Shown in pieces: positions 1-10,411 of a stretch of 64,000 nucleotides of DNA. Source of the stretch: Catenibacterium mitsuokai (GTDB lineage Bacteria; Bacillota_I; Bacilli_A; Erysipelotrichales; Coprobacillaceae); the NCBI RefSeq assembly GCF_025148785.1, contig NZ_CP102271.1, positions 1,667,972 to 1,731,971 of the forward strand. Direction: 5' to 3'. Below the pieces are notes generated by a model. That model was not told the origin of the DNA and searched no databases. It worked only from the letters and a program-made list of their open reading frames with translations. The position numbers and the translations under genes are program-made. How positions within the stretch are numbered: the stretch's first letter is position 1; every line of letters begins with the position of its first letter.

Positions 1-265
1 TACATAAATACATACCAACTTCTGAACATTCACCTTCAAAGTTTGCTTTTAACTGATCAAAGATAAATTTCTTATCTTCATCAGTGATATCAAGATTATT
101 TTTTACAGTCTTAGCATAAACACCATATTCATGTTCAGCAGCTAATTTCATTTCACCCTTTACTTCTTCAAACTGATCAGCGCCTACATGACATACTGGA
201 CATTCAGCTGGTGCTGCATCTCCTTCATAAACATATCCACACACTTTACATACAAATTTTGCCAT
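1..265 (-). CDS. Rubrerythrin-type protein (NADH peroxidase-like), partial
   Basis: The first 88 codons of a minus-strand gene that runs off the left edge. The protein opens with a rubredoxin-like iron-binding domain with two Cys-x2-Cys pairs (FVCKVCGYVYEG near residues 4-15 and ECPVCH near 22-27). It continues into the start of a ferritin-like diiron domain (FEGECSEVGMYL, where a metal-ligand glutamate is expected). Rubredoxin in front of the ferritin domain is the arrangement of reverse rubrerythrins and of Clostridium-type NADH peroxidases, which reduce hydrogen peroxide in anaerobes. The start has AAGGAG about 9 bases upstream. The missing C-terminus prevents a firm choice between the two names. 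Confidence 0.85.
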   Translation of the reverse strand, partial: MAKFVCKVCGYVYEGDAAPAECPVCHVGADQFEEVKGEMKLAAEHEYGVYAKTVKNNLDITDEDKKFIFDQLKANFEGECSEVGMYLC

Positions 266-284
266 ATTCTTTTTCTCCTTTTTA

Positions 285-300
285 ATTCCTTATTAGGAAT
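285..300. promoter_or_regulatory. Inverted repeat in the rubrerythrin leader
   Basis: ATTCCT-TATT-AGGAAT lies between the predicted transcription start and the ribosome-binding site. It could be a repressor operator or an RNA hairpin. Peroxide-responsive control would be reasonable for this gene, but the repeat does not match a classic PerR box. Confidence 0.35.
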
Positions 301-312
301 GATTACTATTTA

Positions 313-340
313 AGTATAGCATATAATTCTATAATGTCAA
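313..340 (-). promoter_or_regulatory. Sigma-A promoter of the rubrerythrin gene
   Basis: On the minus strand TTGACA (plus 335-340) is followed after 16 bases by TATACT (plus 313-318). It lies about 48 bases upstream of the rubrerythrin start. Confidence 0.75.
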
Positions 341-364
341 TGGATTTGACTTTTCATTGTAAAC

Positions 365-397
365 AAAAAAATTCCCACCACATAAGTGGTAGGAATT
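365..397 (-). terminator. Rho-independent terminator after fakA
   Basis: On the minus strand a GC-containing stem (GAATTCCTACCAC pairing with GTGGTGGGAATT, one G:U) is followed by a run of Us. It closes the asp23-fakA transcript. Confidence 0.85.
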
Positions 398-404
398 CAA
401 CTAG

Positions 405-2024
405 TTATTCTACACCAACAATAAATGAGTAAACTGGCTGTTTACCAACATGAACTTCACATTCTACATCTTCATAGTTTTCTTCAATGAAGCTTGCAGC
501 TGCTTCCTGTTCTTCTTCTGTTACGTCTTCACCACAAATAAGTGTAACGATTTCAGAATCTTCATCTACAAGATTGCTTAAAACATTCTTTAATGCTTCT
601 AACTTATCTGGCACACAAGCCACAATCTTCTTTTCACATAAAGCCATATAATTATTTGCTTTAATTTCTAAACCATCAATTGAAGTATCCTTGATTGCGA
701 AAGTCACCTGACCAGTCTTTACATTCGCAATAGCTTCCTTCATTTCATCCACATTTTCATCTAATGTTGCTTCTGGATTATACATGATAGCAGCAGATAA
801 TCCCTGAGGAATAGTCTTAGTAGGTAATACTACAACGTCTACTTCTCCTTCTAATACTGTAGCCGCCTGCTGCGCAGTCATTACGATATTAGAGTTATTT
901 GGAAGAATGATGACATGTTTTGCATTCACACCCTTGATTGCTTTAACGATATCTTCAGTTGCTGGGTTCATTGTCTGACCACCAGATACAACATGATCAC
1001 AATTTAATTCAAGGAACATATCCTTAATACCATCACCTGCAGCCACAGAAATAAGAGCCATTTCCTTAGCAGGAGCCATTGGGATTTCTTCTTCTTTTTC
1101 TTCTTCAGATACTTCAGTATTGACTACAGTTACCTTAGTGAATTCACCAAAACGAAGACCTGTATTTAATGCATTACCAGGCTTTAATGTATCTACATTA
1201 CCAATAACCTTGTTATCTTTCTGTGCTACATCTACGTTCTTACCTGGTAAATTCTTTAACTCATTGATGAAACCATCTAAGTTGAATGCATTCATCTTTC
1301 TGTCATCAATCTTTAATGTGAACTGTACACGATAACCATAAGGCTTTTCTTCTTCCTGTACAATTTCCACATCACTTGCCGCACCAACATTATCTACTTT
1401 TTCAATTACTTCACCAGCAAGAGCAGCCATGAAACCAGTTAATACTAATAATAAACCAGCTCCTCCTGAGTCAACTACACCTACTTCTTTTAATACTGGA
1501 AGAAGTTCAGGTGTATTATCTAAAGACTTTTCAGCACTCTTTACAAAGTAAGAGAACCAGTCTTCAATTTCCATATCTGGCTGTACATACTTAGCAGCTG
1601 CATCAGCAGATTCTCTAATAACTGTTAAGATTGTTCCTTCTACTGGACGCATAACTGCTTTATAAGCCACTTTAGCCCCAGAAGAGAATGCATCAGATAA
1701 TTCTGCAACATTGGCAGTTTCTTTTCCCTTAAGTGATTTAGCGACACCTCTAAAGATCTGAGAAAGGATTACACCAGAGTTTCCTCTTGCTCCCATTAAT
1801 AAGCCCTTAGAAAGAGTTTTAGCAATATCACCAATAGATGTATCATCAGCAAGCTTTTCAACCTGTTCAGCCCCAGAATTGAATGTAAGAGACATATTAG
1901 TACCTGTATCTCCATCTGGTACTGGGAAGACGTTTAAAGCATCTACCTCAGGATGATTATTATGTAATACGATAGCCCCGCTTAAGACCATCTGTTTAAA
2001 CATTTTACCGTTAATTTCCTTCAT
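405..2024 (-). CDS. fakA: DAK2-domain fatty acid kinase-like protein (FakA/YloV)
   Basis: At 539 residues this is the usual length for YloV/FakA, the ATP-binding subunit that phosphorylates fatty acids bound to a FakB (DegV-family) partner so that exogenous acyl chains enter phospholipid synthesis. The N-terminal DAK2 domain shows the metal/nucleotide motif NVFPVPDGDTGTNM at residues 31-44 and GARGNSG near 78-84. The middle and C-terminal parts fit the FakA central and EDD-like regions. The gene begins 11 bases after asp23, the yloU-yloV pairing seen widely in Firmicutes next to rpmB. AGGAGG precedes the ATG. No fakB lies in this window. Confidence 0.92.
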   Translation of the reverse strand: MKEINGKMFKQMVLSGAIVLHNNHPEVDALNVFPVPDGDTGTNMSLTFNSGAEQVEKLADDTSIGDIAKTLSKGLLMGARGNSGVILSQIFRGVAKSLKGKETANVAELSDAFSSGAKVAYKAVMRPVEGTILTVIRESADAAAKYVQPDMEIEDWFSYFVKSAEKSLDNTPELLPVLKEVGVVDSGGAGLLLVLTGFMAALAGEVIEKVDNVGAASDVEIVQEEEKPYGYRVQFTLKIDDRKMNAFNLDGFINELKNLPGKNVDVAQKDNKVIGNVDTLKPGNALNTGLRFGEFTKVTVVNTEVSEEEKEEEIPMAPAKEMALISVAAGDGIKDMFLELNCDHVVSGGQTMNPATEDIVKAIKGVNAKHVIILPNNSNIVMTAQQAATVLEGEVDVVVLPTKTIPQGLSAAIMYNPEATLDENVDEMKEAIANVKTGQVTFAIKDTSIDGLEIKANNYMALCEKKIVACVPDKLEALKNVLSNLVDEDSEIVTLICGEDVTEEEQEAAASFIEENYEDVECEVHVGKQPVYSFIVGVE

Positions 2025-2035
2025 GCTTCATCCTC

Positions 2036-2389
2036 CTAGTCCATTACACGGATGCTCTGAACATAAACATTCACAGCTTCAATATCAATATCTAGAGTCT
2101 TTTCTAGTACATATTTAACTTTCTTCTGTACTTCATATACGATTTCAGAAATCTTCACACCGTAACCTACAATAATATAAAGATTAATAATAGAACCAGT
2201 CTGACCTTCTTCAACAACAATTCCTTTAGAATAATTATCTTTACCTAGAAGATCATAAAAACCATCCATCATCTTCTGGCTAGCCATACCTACAACACCA
2301 TAACATTCTGTTGCAGCTCCGCCACAAATAGTAGCAATAACGTCAGTTGAAATATCTATATTTCCAAGATCAGTTGTTTTTTTAATCAT
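2036..2389 (-). CDS. Asp23/Gls24 family protein (YloU)
   Basis: A 117-residue single-domain Asp23/Gls24 protein. The central and C-terminal pattern (IVGYGVKISEIVYEVQKK, then the valine-rich NVYVQSIRV end) is the family signature. In Firmicutes this family is linked to the envelope and alkaline stress. This short form is the yloU type that always precedes fakA. Translation starts after TGGAGGAATCAAT. It is co-transcribed with fakA, with an 11-base gap, from the promoter at 2428-2456, back to back with rpmB. Confidence 0.9.
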   Translation of the reverse strand: MIKKTTDLGNIDISTDVIATICGGAATECYGVVGMASQKMMDGFYDLLGKDNYSKGIVVEEGQTGSIINLYIIVGYGVKISEIVYEVQKKVKYVLEKTLDIDIEAVNVYVQSIRVMD

Positions 2390-2427
2390 ATTGATTCCTC
2401 CATTTTTATTCTTTTTTCATAATAGTA

Positions 2428-2456
2428 ATTATATATCATATACACAAACATTACAA
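2428..2456 (-). promoter_or_regulatory. Promoter of asp23-fakA
   Basis: On the minus strand TTGTAA (plus 2451-2456), a 17-base spacer, then a perfect TATAAT (plus 2428-2433). It lies about 40 bases upstream of the asp23 start. Confidence 0.75.
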
Positions 2457-2555
2457 ACAATTAGGATTATAGCAAACAATAAAGATTTTTCAATCCTTAT
2501 TTAATGCTTAAATACACCTTTTTTTACATTTTGTACAGATTAATAAAAAAAATGA

Positions 2556-2584
2556 TTGATTTTTGATGAGGTAGATGGTAAGAT
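2556..2584 (+). promoter_or_regulatory. Promoter of rpmB
   Basis: TTGATT (2556-2561), a 17-base spacer, then TAAGAT (2579-2584). The predicted leader of about 33 bases ends in AAAAGGATGG before the ATG at 2624. Confidence 0.65.
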
Positions 2585-2623
2585 ACACGAGTATGTGAAA
2601 CAAGTAAAAGGATGGTGAATTCA

Positions 2624-2809
2624 ATGTCTAGAAAATGTCAGCTTAGCGGTAAAGGACCTATGTCTGGTAACAACCGTTCTCATGCATTAAACGCTACAAG
2701 AAGAAAGTGGAATGTTAACTTACAGAAAGCTACTGTCATCATCGATGGTAAGCCTACAAAGGTAAGAGTTTCTGCAAGACAGTTAAGAACTTTAAGAAAG
2801 AGCGCTTAA
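2624..2809 (+). CDS. rpmB: 50S ribosomal protein L28
   Basis: A 61-residue L28 starting [20 protein letters not shown], with the family's Lys/Arg-rich body and the usual [14 protein letters not shown] end. I place the start at the ATG at 2624 rather than the in-frame ATG 12 bases earlier, because AGGATGG sits at correct spacing and family members begin MSRKC/MARKC. L28 joins the large subunit. It is monocistronic, with its own promoter and a strong terminator, and divergent from asp23-fakA as in other Firmicutes. Confidence 0.97.
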   Translation: MSRKCQLSGKGPMSGNNRSHALNATRRKWNVNLQKATVIIDGKPTKVRVSARQLRTLRKSA

Positions 2810-2822
2810 TCGATATAATAAT

Positions 2823-2850
2823 AGAGGCTGGTAACAGCCTCTTTTATTTT
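2823..2850 (+). terminator. Terminator of rpmB
   Basis: AGAGGCTG-GTAA-CAGCCTCT stem followed by TTTATTTT. The stem also abuts the 3' end of the convergent HAD gene, whose stop codon lies in the T-run, so it may work in part in both directions. Confidence 0.9.
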
Positions 2851-3521
2851 ACTATGTCTAACACTTCTATAAGTTTGTCTATTTCATATGTGACAGCTTG
2901 AGAAGTGTTTTTTTGATGAGCTGGATTAAAGTAGCATGTATCTATTCCTACATTCTCTCCACCCTTTATATCGCTTGTAAGTGAGTCTCCAATAATAATT
3001 GTGGTATCAGGATCATAGTGGGTCTTTTCTTTAATATAATTAAAGTAAGTGAGATCAGGTTTTTCATATCCTACATCTTCTGAGATGAATATATCATCAA
3101 ATAAATCATAAAGCCCTGTACCCTTTAATTTGCCTAACTGAGCGACTTTTGAGCCATTTGATGCTGCATACTGCTTGCAATGTGGTTTAAGCGCCAAAAT
3201 GACATCTAAGGCGAATTCATTCAAACAATAATAAGTACCTAATGCTTCCTGATAATCTTTATTAAACTGAACACCATCAATAGAAACATTAAGTAATGTA
3301 AAAAAATCTACAAAACGTTTCACCATGAGTTCATTTCTTCTTGAATGATCCTTTTCAATCATCTTCCAGCATTCTTTATTAATCTTTTTGTATTCTTCAA
3401 ATTGTGCTTCTGTCATAGATACGCCATGCTTCTCTAAACATTTTTCCATGCTGATTTTTTCAGACATTTCAAAATTAAGAAGTGTGCCATCTATATCCCA
3501 TAATATAGTTTTATATTTCAT
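2844..3521 (-). CDS. HAD-superfamily nucleotidase, YjjG-like
   Basis: A 225-residue HAD phosphatase with all four motifs: DIDGT (motif I, nucleophile Asp near residue 9), AASNGS (motif II), the lysine in YEKPD (motif III) and GDSLTSDIKGG (motif IV). A helical cap lies between motifs I and II. The sequence style (YNLFN-like cap, EDVGYEKPD, GDSLTSDI) matches the YjjG/YfnB non-canonical pyrimidine nucleotidase group, which dephosphorylates nucleoside monophosphates. Substrate assignment is inference. It is convergent with rpmB and separated from dnaJ by a terminator. Confidence 0.8.
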   Translation of the reverse strand: MKYKTILWDIDGTLLNFEMSEKISMEKCLEKHGVSMTEAQFEEYKKINKECWKMIEKDHSRRNELMVKRFVDFFTLLNVSIDGVQFNKDYQEALGTYYCLNEFALDVILALKPHCKQYAASNGSKVAQLGKLKGTGLYDLFDDIFISEDVGYEKPDLTYFNYIKEKTHYDPDTTIIIGDSLTSDIKGGENVGIDTCYFNPAHQKNTSQAVTYEIDKLIEVLDIVK

Positions 3522-3545
3522 AATGTCCTCCTTATTTCATTATAC

Positions 3546-3577
3546 GAAAAAGATAGGAATACTCAATATCCCTATCT
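3546..3577 (-). terminator. Terminator of the hrcA-grpE-dnaK-dnaJ operon
   Basis: Minus-strand stem AGATAGGGAT / ATTCCTATCT with a 7-base loop, then UUUUU (plus 3546-3550). The stem includes the dnaJ stop codon. Confidence 0.85.
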
Positions 3578-4696
3578 CTTGAATGATTTCTTAAATTGAT
3601 CAAAAATAGATTCTTTTTCGTCTAATTCCTTAAGTTTCATGTAAAGGTCTTTTTCTTTCTTGCTGAGTTTCTTAGGAATAGAAACATTGACCTGAACATA
3701 CTGATCACCATAAGTATCACTACGCATGTTCTTGACACCTTTACCCTTAAGTCTCATGACTGTACCAGTTTGTGTTCCTGCTGGAATCTTCATAGTCACA
3801 TCACCATAAACAGTAGGTACTTCTACTTCACAGCCAAGAGTTGCATCGACTGCAGAAACTGGAACTGATATAGAAATATCATTACCATTTCTCACAAAGT
3901 ATTTATGTGGACGAACATAGATTTCTACATATAAGTCCCCATTAGGTCCACCATTGACACCACGCTGTCCTTTACCAGCGACACGTAACTGCTGATGAGA
4001 ATTAATACCAGCTGGGATAGTTAATTCAACAGTGACATTCTTATTAATATATCCTGAACCATGACAATGTGGGCACTTATCCTTGACTACCTTACCTGTA
4101 CCATGACAGTCTGGACAGACTGTTTCATTAATGATAGTACCAAATGGCGAACGCTGCTGTACTCTAATACGTCCTGTACCACCACATCTAGAACATGTAT
4201 GCACATCATTAGGATTCTTCGCACCTGTACCATGACAATGAGAACACTGTTCATCGTAGTTAATCTTAAGTTCAGTCTTTTTGCCCTTGATAGCATCCAT
4301 GAAATCAATTTCTATCTGAACATAACGGTCTTCACCTTTTTGTGGTCCTGTAGGTCTTCTAGAACGTGACTGTCCTCCGCCAAAGAATGAACCGAAGATA
4401 TCACCAAAGTCCATATCTTCAAATCCACCAAATCCCTGGCCACCAAATCCTCCAGCACCTGCACCACCCTGTTCAAATGCTGCATGTCCATAACGGTCAT
4501 AAGCGGCCTTCTTATTCTCATCAGAAAGAATTTCATAGGCTTCATTAACTTCCTTGAACTTTTCTGCTGCATCAGGCGCCTTATTCACATCAGGGTGATA
4601 TTTCTTTGCCATCTTACGATAGGCACGTTTTATTTCATCTTTTGAAGCATCCTTGGACACACCAAGGACTTCATAGTAATCTCTCTTATCTGCCAT
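3572..4696 (-). CDS. dnaJ: Chaperone DnaJ (Hsp40)
   Basis: A full-length 374-residue class I J-protein. It has a J domain with the HPD motif (KKYHPDV, near residue 33), a Gly/Phe-rich linker (about 75-110), four CxxCxGxG zinc motifs ([32 protein letters not shown]) and the C-terminal substrate-binding beta domains. It delivers unfolded clients to DnaK and stimulates its ATPase. It is the last gene of the hrcA operon. A hairpin between dnaK and dnaJ could lower dnaJ expression relative to dnaK. Confidence 0.98.
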   Translation of the reverse strand: MADKRDYYEVLGVSKDASKDEIKRAYRKMAKKYHPDVNKAPDAAEKFKEVNEAYEILSDENKKAAYDRYGHAAFEQGGAGAGGFGGQGFGGFEDMDFGDIFGSFFGGGQSRSRRPTGPQKGEDRYVQIEIDFMDAIKGKKTELKINYDEQCSHCHGTGAKNPNDVHTCSRCGGTGRIRVQQRSPFGTIINETVCPDCHGTGKVVKDKCPHCHGSGYINKNVTVELTIPAGINSHQQLRVAGKGQRGVNGGPNGDLYVEIYVRPHKYFVRNGNDISISVPVSAVDATLGCEVEVPTVYGDVTMKIPAGTQTGTVMRLKGKGVKNMRSDTYGDQYVQVNVSIPKKLSKKEKDLYMKLKELDEKESIFDQFKKSFKR

Positions 4697-4718
4697 AAAT
4701 CACACCTCATTTAATATA

Positions 4719-4741
4719 AGCCAAGGGGGATTCCCTTGGCT
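4719..4741 (-). terminator. Intercistronic hairpin between dnaK and dnaJ
   Basis: AGCCAAGGG / CCCTTGGCT, 9 bp with a 5-base loop. There is no U-run on the minus strand, so it is more likely an mRNA processing or stability element, or a weak attenuator, than a full terminator. Confidence 0.5.
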
Positions 4742-4747
4742 TTCTTG

Positions 4748-7152
<2,405 letters not shown>

Positions 7153-7165
7153 GGTCTCACCTCTT

Positions 7166-8188
7166 CTACTCATCATTTTCCTTGATGATTCTTTCAATAT
7201 TTTCAGTAATATATTCTACAAGCGATACAACTTTCTTGTAAGGCATACGCGTTGGACCGATTACAGAAATCGTTCCTTTGTTAGCTCCTCCTGTATCAAA
7301 AGAAGATGAAATAACAGATACATCATCAAGTCCAGATACATTTGAATCATCACCAATCAATACCTTAATGCCATCGTCATCTGTGGGTGCTAAGAAATTC
7401 CAGTTTGATGAATTTTCAAATGCACTCACTAGTTTTCTTAACTTATTGACATCATTGTATTCTGGCTGATATAACAAATGATCTTTACCAGAGAAATATA
7501 CATTGTTTCTTGCAAATTTCATAAATGCTTCTAAGAAAGCATTAAACAAGATTTCATGTTCCTTGATTCTCGTATTGAGGATTGGCTTGACATCGTTTTC
7601 TAACTTATCTGCGACCTGATTAATTGGTGTACCTACCAGTGTATCATTCATAACCGATACACAGGATTGTAAATCATCCAAACTCAATGTCTCAGATAAA
7701 GTGAAAACTCGATTTTCTACATGTCCCTTATCCGTCACTATGATGGCTGTCACATTTCTTGTTCCAATAGGAACTAATGTGATATTCTGCAGGCATTCAT
7801 AACTTGAATTAGGTCCTAGAGCAACCGCCGTCAGATCAGTCAACTGGCTTAACATTTCGCAGCTTTCTTTAATCAAACTATTCAATGATTGATGTGTATC
7901 ACTAAAGATTGTTGCAACCTGATTCTTCACCTGTTCATCAACATTTGGCTGAAGCAAAGTATTTACATAATAGTAGTAGCCCTTCTTAGAAGGAACACGA
8001 CCAGAAGATGTATGTGTCTTTACTAGAAAGCCAAGTTCTTCAAGTTTGCTCATTTCATTTCGGATAGTGGCGCTTGAATAAGGTAACTCATATTTTGTCA
8101 TCAATAGTTTAGATCCAACAGGTTCTGCTGTTTCAATAAACTCTTCGACAATATATTTAAATATTAGCATTTGTCTTGCCGATAGCAC
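7166..8188 (-). CDS. hrcA: Heat-inducible transcription repressor HrcA
   Basis: A 340-residue HrcA. I choose the GTG at 8188 (GTG CTA TCG GCA AGA) because GGAGGTG sits just upstream and family members begin MLSxRQ. The longer reading would run back through the operator. The N-terminal winged helix (ARQMLIFKYIVEEFIETAEPVGSK, then SATIRNEMSKLEELGFL) binds CIRCE. The C-terminal GAF-like domain ends with the conserved IGPTRMPYKKVVSLVEYI. HrcA needs GroE for activity and represses its own operon through the operators directly upstream. Confidence 0.96.
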   Translation of the reverse strand: MLSARQMLIFKYIVEEFIETAEPVGSKLLMTKYELPYSSATIRNEMSKLEELGFLVKTHTSSGRVPSKKGYYYYVNTLLQPNVDEQVKNQVATIFSDTHQSLNSLIKESCEMLSQLTDLTAVALGPNSSYECLQNITLVPIGTRNVTAIIVTDKGHVENRVFTLSETLSLDDLQSCVSVMNDTLVGTPINQVADKLENDVKPILNTRIKEHEILFNAFLEAFMKFARNNVYFSGKDHLLYQPEYNDVNKLRKLVSAFENSSNWNFLAPTDDDGIKVLIGDDSNVSGLDDVSVISSSFDTGGANKGTISVIGPTRMPYKKVVSLVEYITENIERIIKENDE

Positions 8189-8202
8189 TCTCAAGCACCT
8201 CC

Positions 8203-8229
8203 TTAGCACTCTTTTTCCTCTTGTGCTAG
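8203..8229 (-). promoter_or_regulatory. CIRCE operator, promoter-proximal copy
   Basis: TTAGCACTC-N9-TTGTGCTAG, compared with consensus TTAGCACTC-N9-GAGTGCTAA: one perfect half and one with three changes. It covers the region between the -10 box and the hrcA ribosome-binding site, where HrcA would block transcription. Confidence 0.85.
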
Positions 8230-8233
8230 ATTC

Positions 8234-8261
8234 ATTATACATTCTTTTTTAGCAGTGTCAA
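8234..8261 (-). promoter_or_regulatory. Promoter of hrcA-grpE-dnaK-dnaJ
   Basis: Minus-strand TTGACA (plus 8256-8261), 16-base spacer, TATAAT (plus 8234-8239). Both hexamers match consensus, and the promoter lies between and within the two CIRCE copies. Confidence 0.9.
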
Positions 8262-8275
8262 GCCTTTAGTGCTAG
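8249..8275 (-). promoter_or_regulatory. Second, degenerate CIRCE operator
   Basis: TTAGCAGTG-N9-TAGTGCTAG with the exact CIRCE spacing. It overlaps the -35 box (TTGACA at plus 8256-8261). Each half has two changes from consensus. Two operators bracketing the promoter suggest tighter or cooperative repression. Confidence 0.65.
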
Positions 8276-8283
8276 TTTGTGTT

Positions 8284-8314
8284 AAAAAACGGTTTCTATT
8301 TTCTAGAAACCGTT
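8284..8314 (-). terminator. Terminator after hemW
   Basis: Minus-strand perfect stem AACGGTTTCTA / TAGAAACCGTT followed by UUUUUU. It separates the comEA-comEC-holA-hemW transcript from the heat-shock operon. Confidence 0.92.
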
Positions 8315-8317
8315 GTA

Positions 8318-9409
8318 CTACTCTGGCAAGAAATCAAGGAGAATGGAATTAAGAAGATCAAGCGTATGATTTGTTTTTAAATGATTATTTTCAATAACCA
8401 GATTGTGGTTATCTAGATTCTTAGAGAGAGCTTCTTTATAGACCTCTTCTATAGTATGATGGTATCTTCTTTTAAATTCATCAAGGTCCAATCCTTCTTC
8501 AAGACGTAAAGACATCATAAGATGATTAAACATTGTATCTTCGATTGTTTCTTTTTCTATATATATTGTATTCTTCCCCTGCAGGTAATCAGTGAGACTA
8601 CGTGAGTGAGAAATAAGTTCATCATCTATCTTACCTGTGGCGCCAATACCGACACCATAATAGTTCTCATAATGCCAATAGACTTTATTATGATAAGATT
8701 CATGATTTCCTAATGCATAATTAGATACCTCATAACGATGAAAACCTGCACGAGAGAGTGTCTCTACAATATAATCACTCCAGATTCCTTCAGTTTCTTC
8801 ATCAAGTGGTTCATAATTGTCATAAAGTCTTGTATGTTCTTCTAGTATAAGAGAATAGTAGGATAAATGATTGATAGGAAGTGATAAGGCAATCTGTAAA
8901 TCTTCTTTTACATCTTCTAGTGTCTGTCCTGGTAATCCATACATCAAATCAATAGAGATATGCTTAAAGCCAATAGCCTTCGCATTTCTTACAACTTCTT
9001 TTGCAATAGAAGATGTATGATAACGTTCAATTCTTTTTAATAATGTATTATCAAATGTCTGTACTCCAACACTTAAGCGATTAACTCCATGAAGATGCAT
9101 AATTTCTAGTTTATCTAGCGTTGCTGATTCAGGATTGACTTCTATAGTATATTCTAGAGTTCCATCACCCACAAAAGGATCTATCATATTTAATAACATC
9201 TTTAATTGATTTAAAGAAAGTGCACTTGGTGTGCCTCCTCCTATATAAATAGTTTCCATCGGATGATGAGGAAGTGTATCAAGTTCTTCCTTTAAACGTT
9301 CTAGATACTGTAATACAAACTCTTCACGATAATAAACCTTTGCAAAATCGCAATAAGAACAGATATGATCACAAAAAGGAATATGAATATAAAGTGCTTT
9401 TGTTTCCAT
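8318..9409 (-). CDS. hemW: HemW-type radical SAM protein
   Basis: 363 residues. HIPFCDHICSYCDF carries the CxxxCxxC cluster ligands (C13, C17, C20), and IGGGTPSAL is the next conserved block, as in HemN/HemW. The spacing lacks the extra cysteine typical of true HemN coproporphyrinogen dehydrogenases, so this is the HemW heme-chaperone branch (B. subtilis YqeR/HemN neighbourhood). It follows holA with a 1-base gap and comes before hrcA, as in many Firmicutes. Confidence 0.9.
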   Translation of the reverse strand: METKALYIHIPFCDHICSYCDFAKVYYREEFVLQYLERLKEELDTLPHHPMETIYIGGGTPSALSLNQLKMLLNMIDPFVGDGTLEYTIEVNPESATLDKLEIMHLHGVNRLSVGVQTFDNTLLKRIERYHTSSIAKEVVRNAKAIGFKHISIDLMYGLPGQTLEDVKEDLQIALSLPINHLSYYSLILEEHTRLYDNYEPLDEETEGIWSDYIVETLSRAGFHRYEVSNYALGNHESYHNKVYWHYENYYGVGIGATGKIDDELISHSRSLTDYLQGKNTIYIEKETIEDTMFNHLMMSLRLEEGLDLDEFKRRYHHTIEEVYKEALSKNLDNHNLVIENNHLKTNHTLDLLNSILLDFLPE

Positions 9410-9410
9410 A

Positions 9411-10370
9411 TTATATCCTCATCAAGAAGAGTTCTAATCCTCTATATTTATCCACTGTCCCTGTCTTGATCGCATAATCAAGTTCAGATAAAGCATAAAG
9501 TTTTTCCATAAGTTCTGTAATATCAAAGTGTGCCGCATTTTTACGGATTGGATAGATTGCACGAGGATTAAGTCCAAGGGCAGATGCAATATCAGTATCA
9601 CGATAGCCCTTCTTACTCATAATAGAGACCTGATAAAGATTACGTAATGAATTCGCAATTAACCCAATCAACTGTAAAGGCTCATGGTTTTGAGAAATCA
9701 AATCCTGATAAACACGCATCGTATTTCTTAAATCATGATTCATAAGCGCATTTGTCAACTTAAATACATCTTCTTCAACACGTGGTGGAACAAGTCTTTC
9801 AACATCTTCCTTCTTTATATTATGTGTATAAAGACATAGTTTTTCTACCTGATTAGAAATAGTCAAAAGATCATTCCCACAGCGATCTAACAACAAAGTA
9901 AGTGCATCATCTTCAATAGAGGCATTTCTATGAATGATCGCTTCTCTAGTAGCTTTATAAAGCTGATCAAAGGTCAGTTTTTCCATTTCATACCATTTCG
10001 CATGCTTACGTAATGATTTGACTACCTTCTTTCTTTCATCAAAATTACGCTGATCCTGATATATAACAAAGATTGTTGTCGGATTATCATGTTCAATATA
10101 ATCTAAAAACAGCTTGATATCTTCATCTGTGACAAGCTTCTTTTTAGGCTTCTCTTTGGTAAGAAAGATTGGATTCTTTAAGACAACCATCTTATATTCT
10201 GTCAAGAAAGGCTGTGTTAAGGCATCTTCAATGATTTCCTTCATTGGCGTTTCACCTGCATGATAGACCATATAATTCATATCATCACTTGTACATTGAT
10301 ATTTCTTTTTTAAATCCTCTAATCTTTGTGCAAGCAATAGTTTTTCTTCTCCATATAATACAATATTCAT
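9411..10370 (-). CDS. holA: DNA polymerase III delta subunit
   Basis: A 319-residue YqeN/HolA clamp-loader subunit. It starts MNIVLYGEEKLLLAQRL, the characteristic beginning, and has the domain III helical end with RNLYQVSIMSKKG and LNPRAIYPIRKNA. Delta opens the sliding clamp within the clamp-loader complex. It is translated just before hemW and follows comEC. The rpsT gene that often adjoins holA in Firmicutes is not present here. Confidence 0.93.
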   Translation of the reverse strand: MNIVLYGEEKLLLAQRLEDLKKKYQCTSDDMNYMVYHAGETPMKEIIEDALTQPFLTEYKMVVLKNPIFLTKEKPKKKLVTDEDIKLFLDYIEHDNPTTIFVIYQDQRNFDERKKVVKSLRKHAKWYEMEKLTFDQLYKATREAIIHRNASIEDDALTLLLDRCGNDLLTISNQVEKLCLYTHNIKKEDVERLVPPRVEEDVFKLTNALMNHDLRNTMRVYQDLISQNHEPLQLIGLIANSLRNLYQVSIMSKKGYRDTDIASALGLNPRAIYPIRKNAAHFDITELMEKLYALSELDYAIKTGTVDKYRGLELFLMRI

Positions 10371-10411
10371 AGTTTTCCATCCTTTTGTCCTATTCTACCA
10401 TATATTCATGA

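Noticed and set aside
4061-4369. 102-codon plus-strand frame opposite dnaJ
   Set aside because: It mirrors the CxxCxGxG repeats of dnaJ and has no ribosome-binding site.
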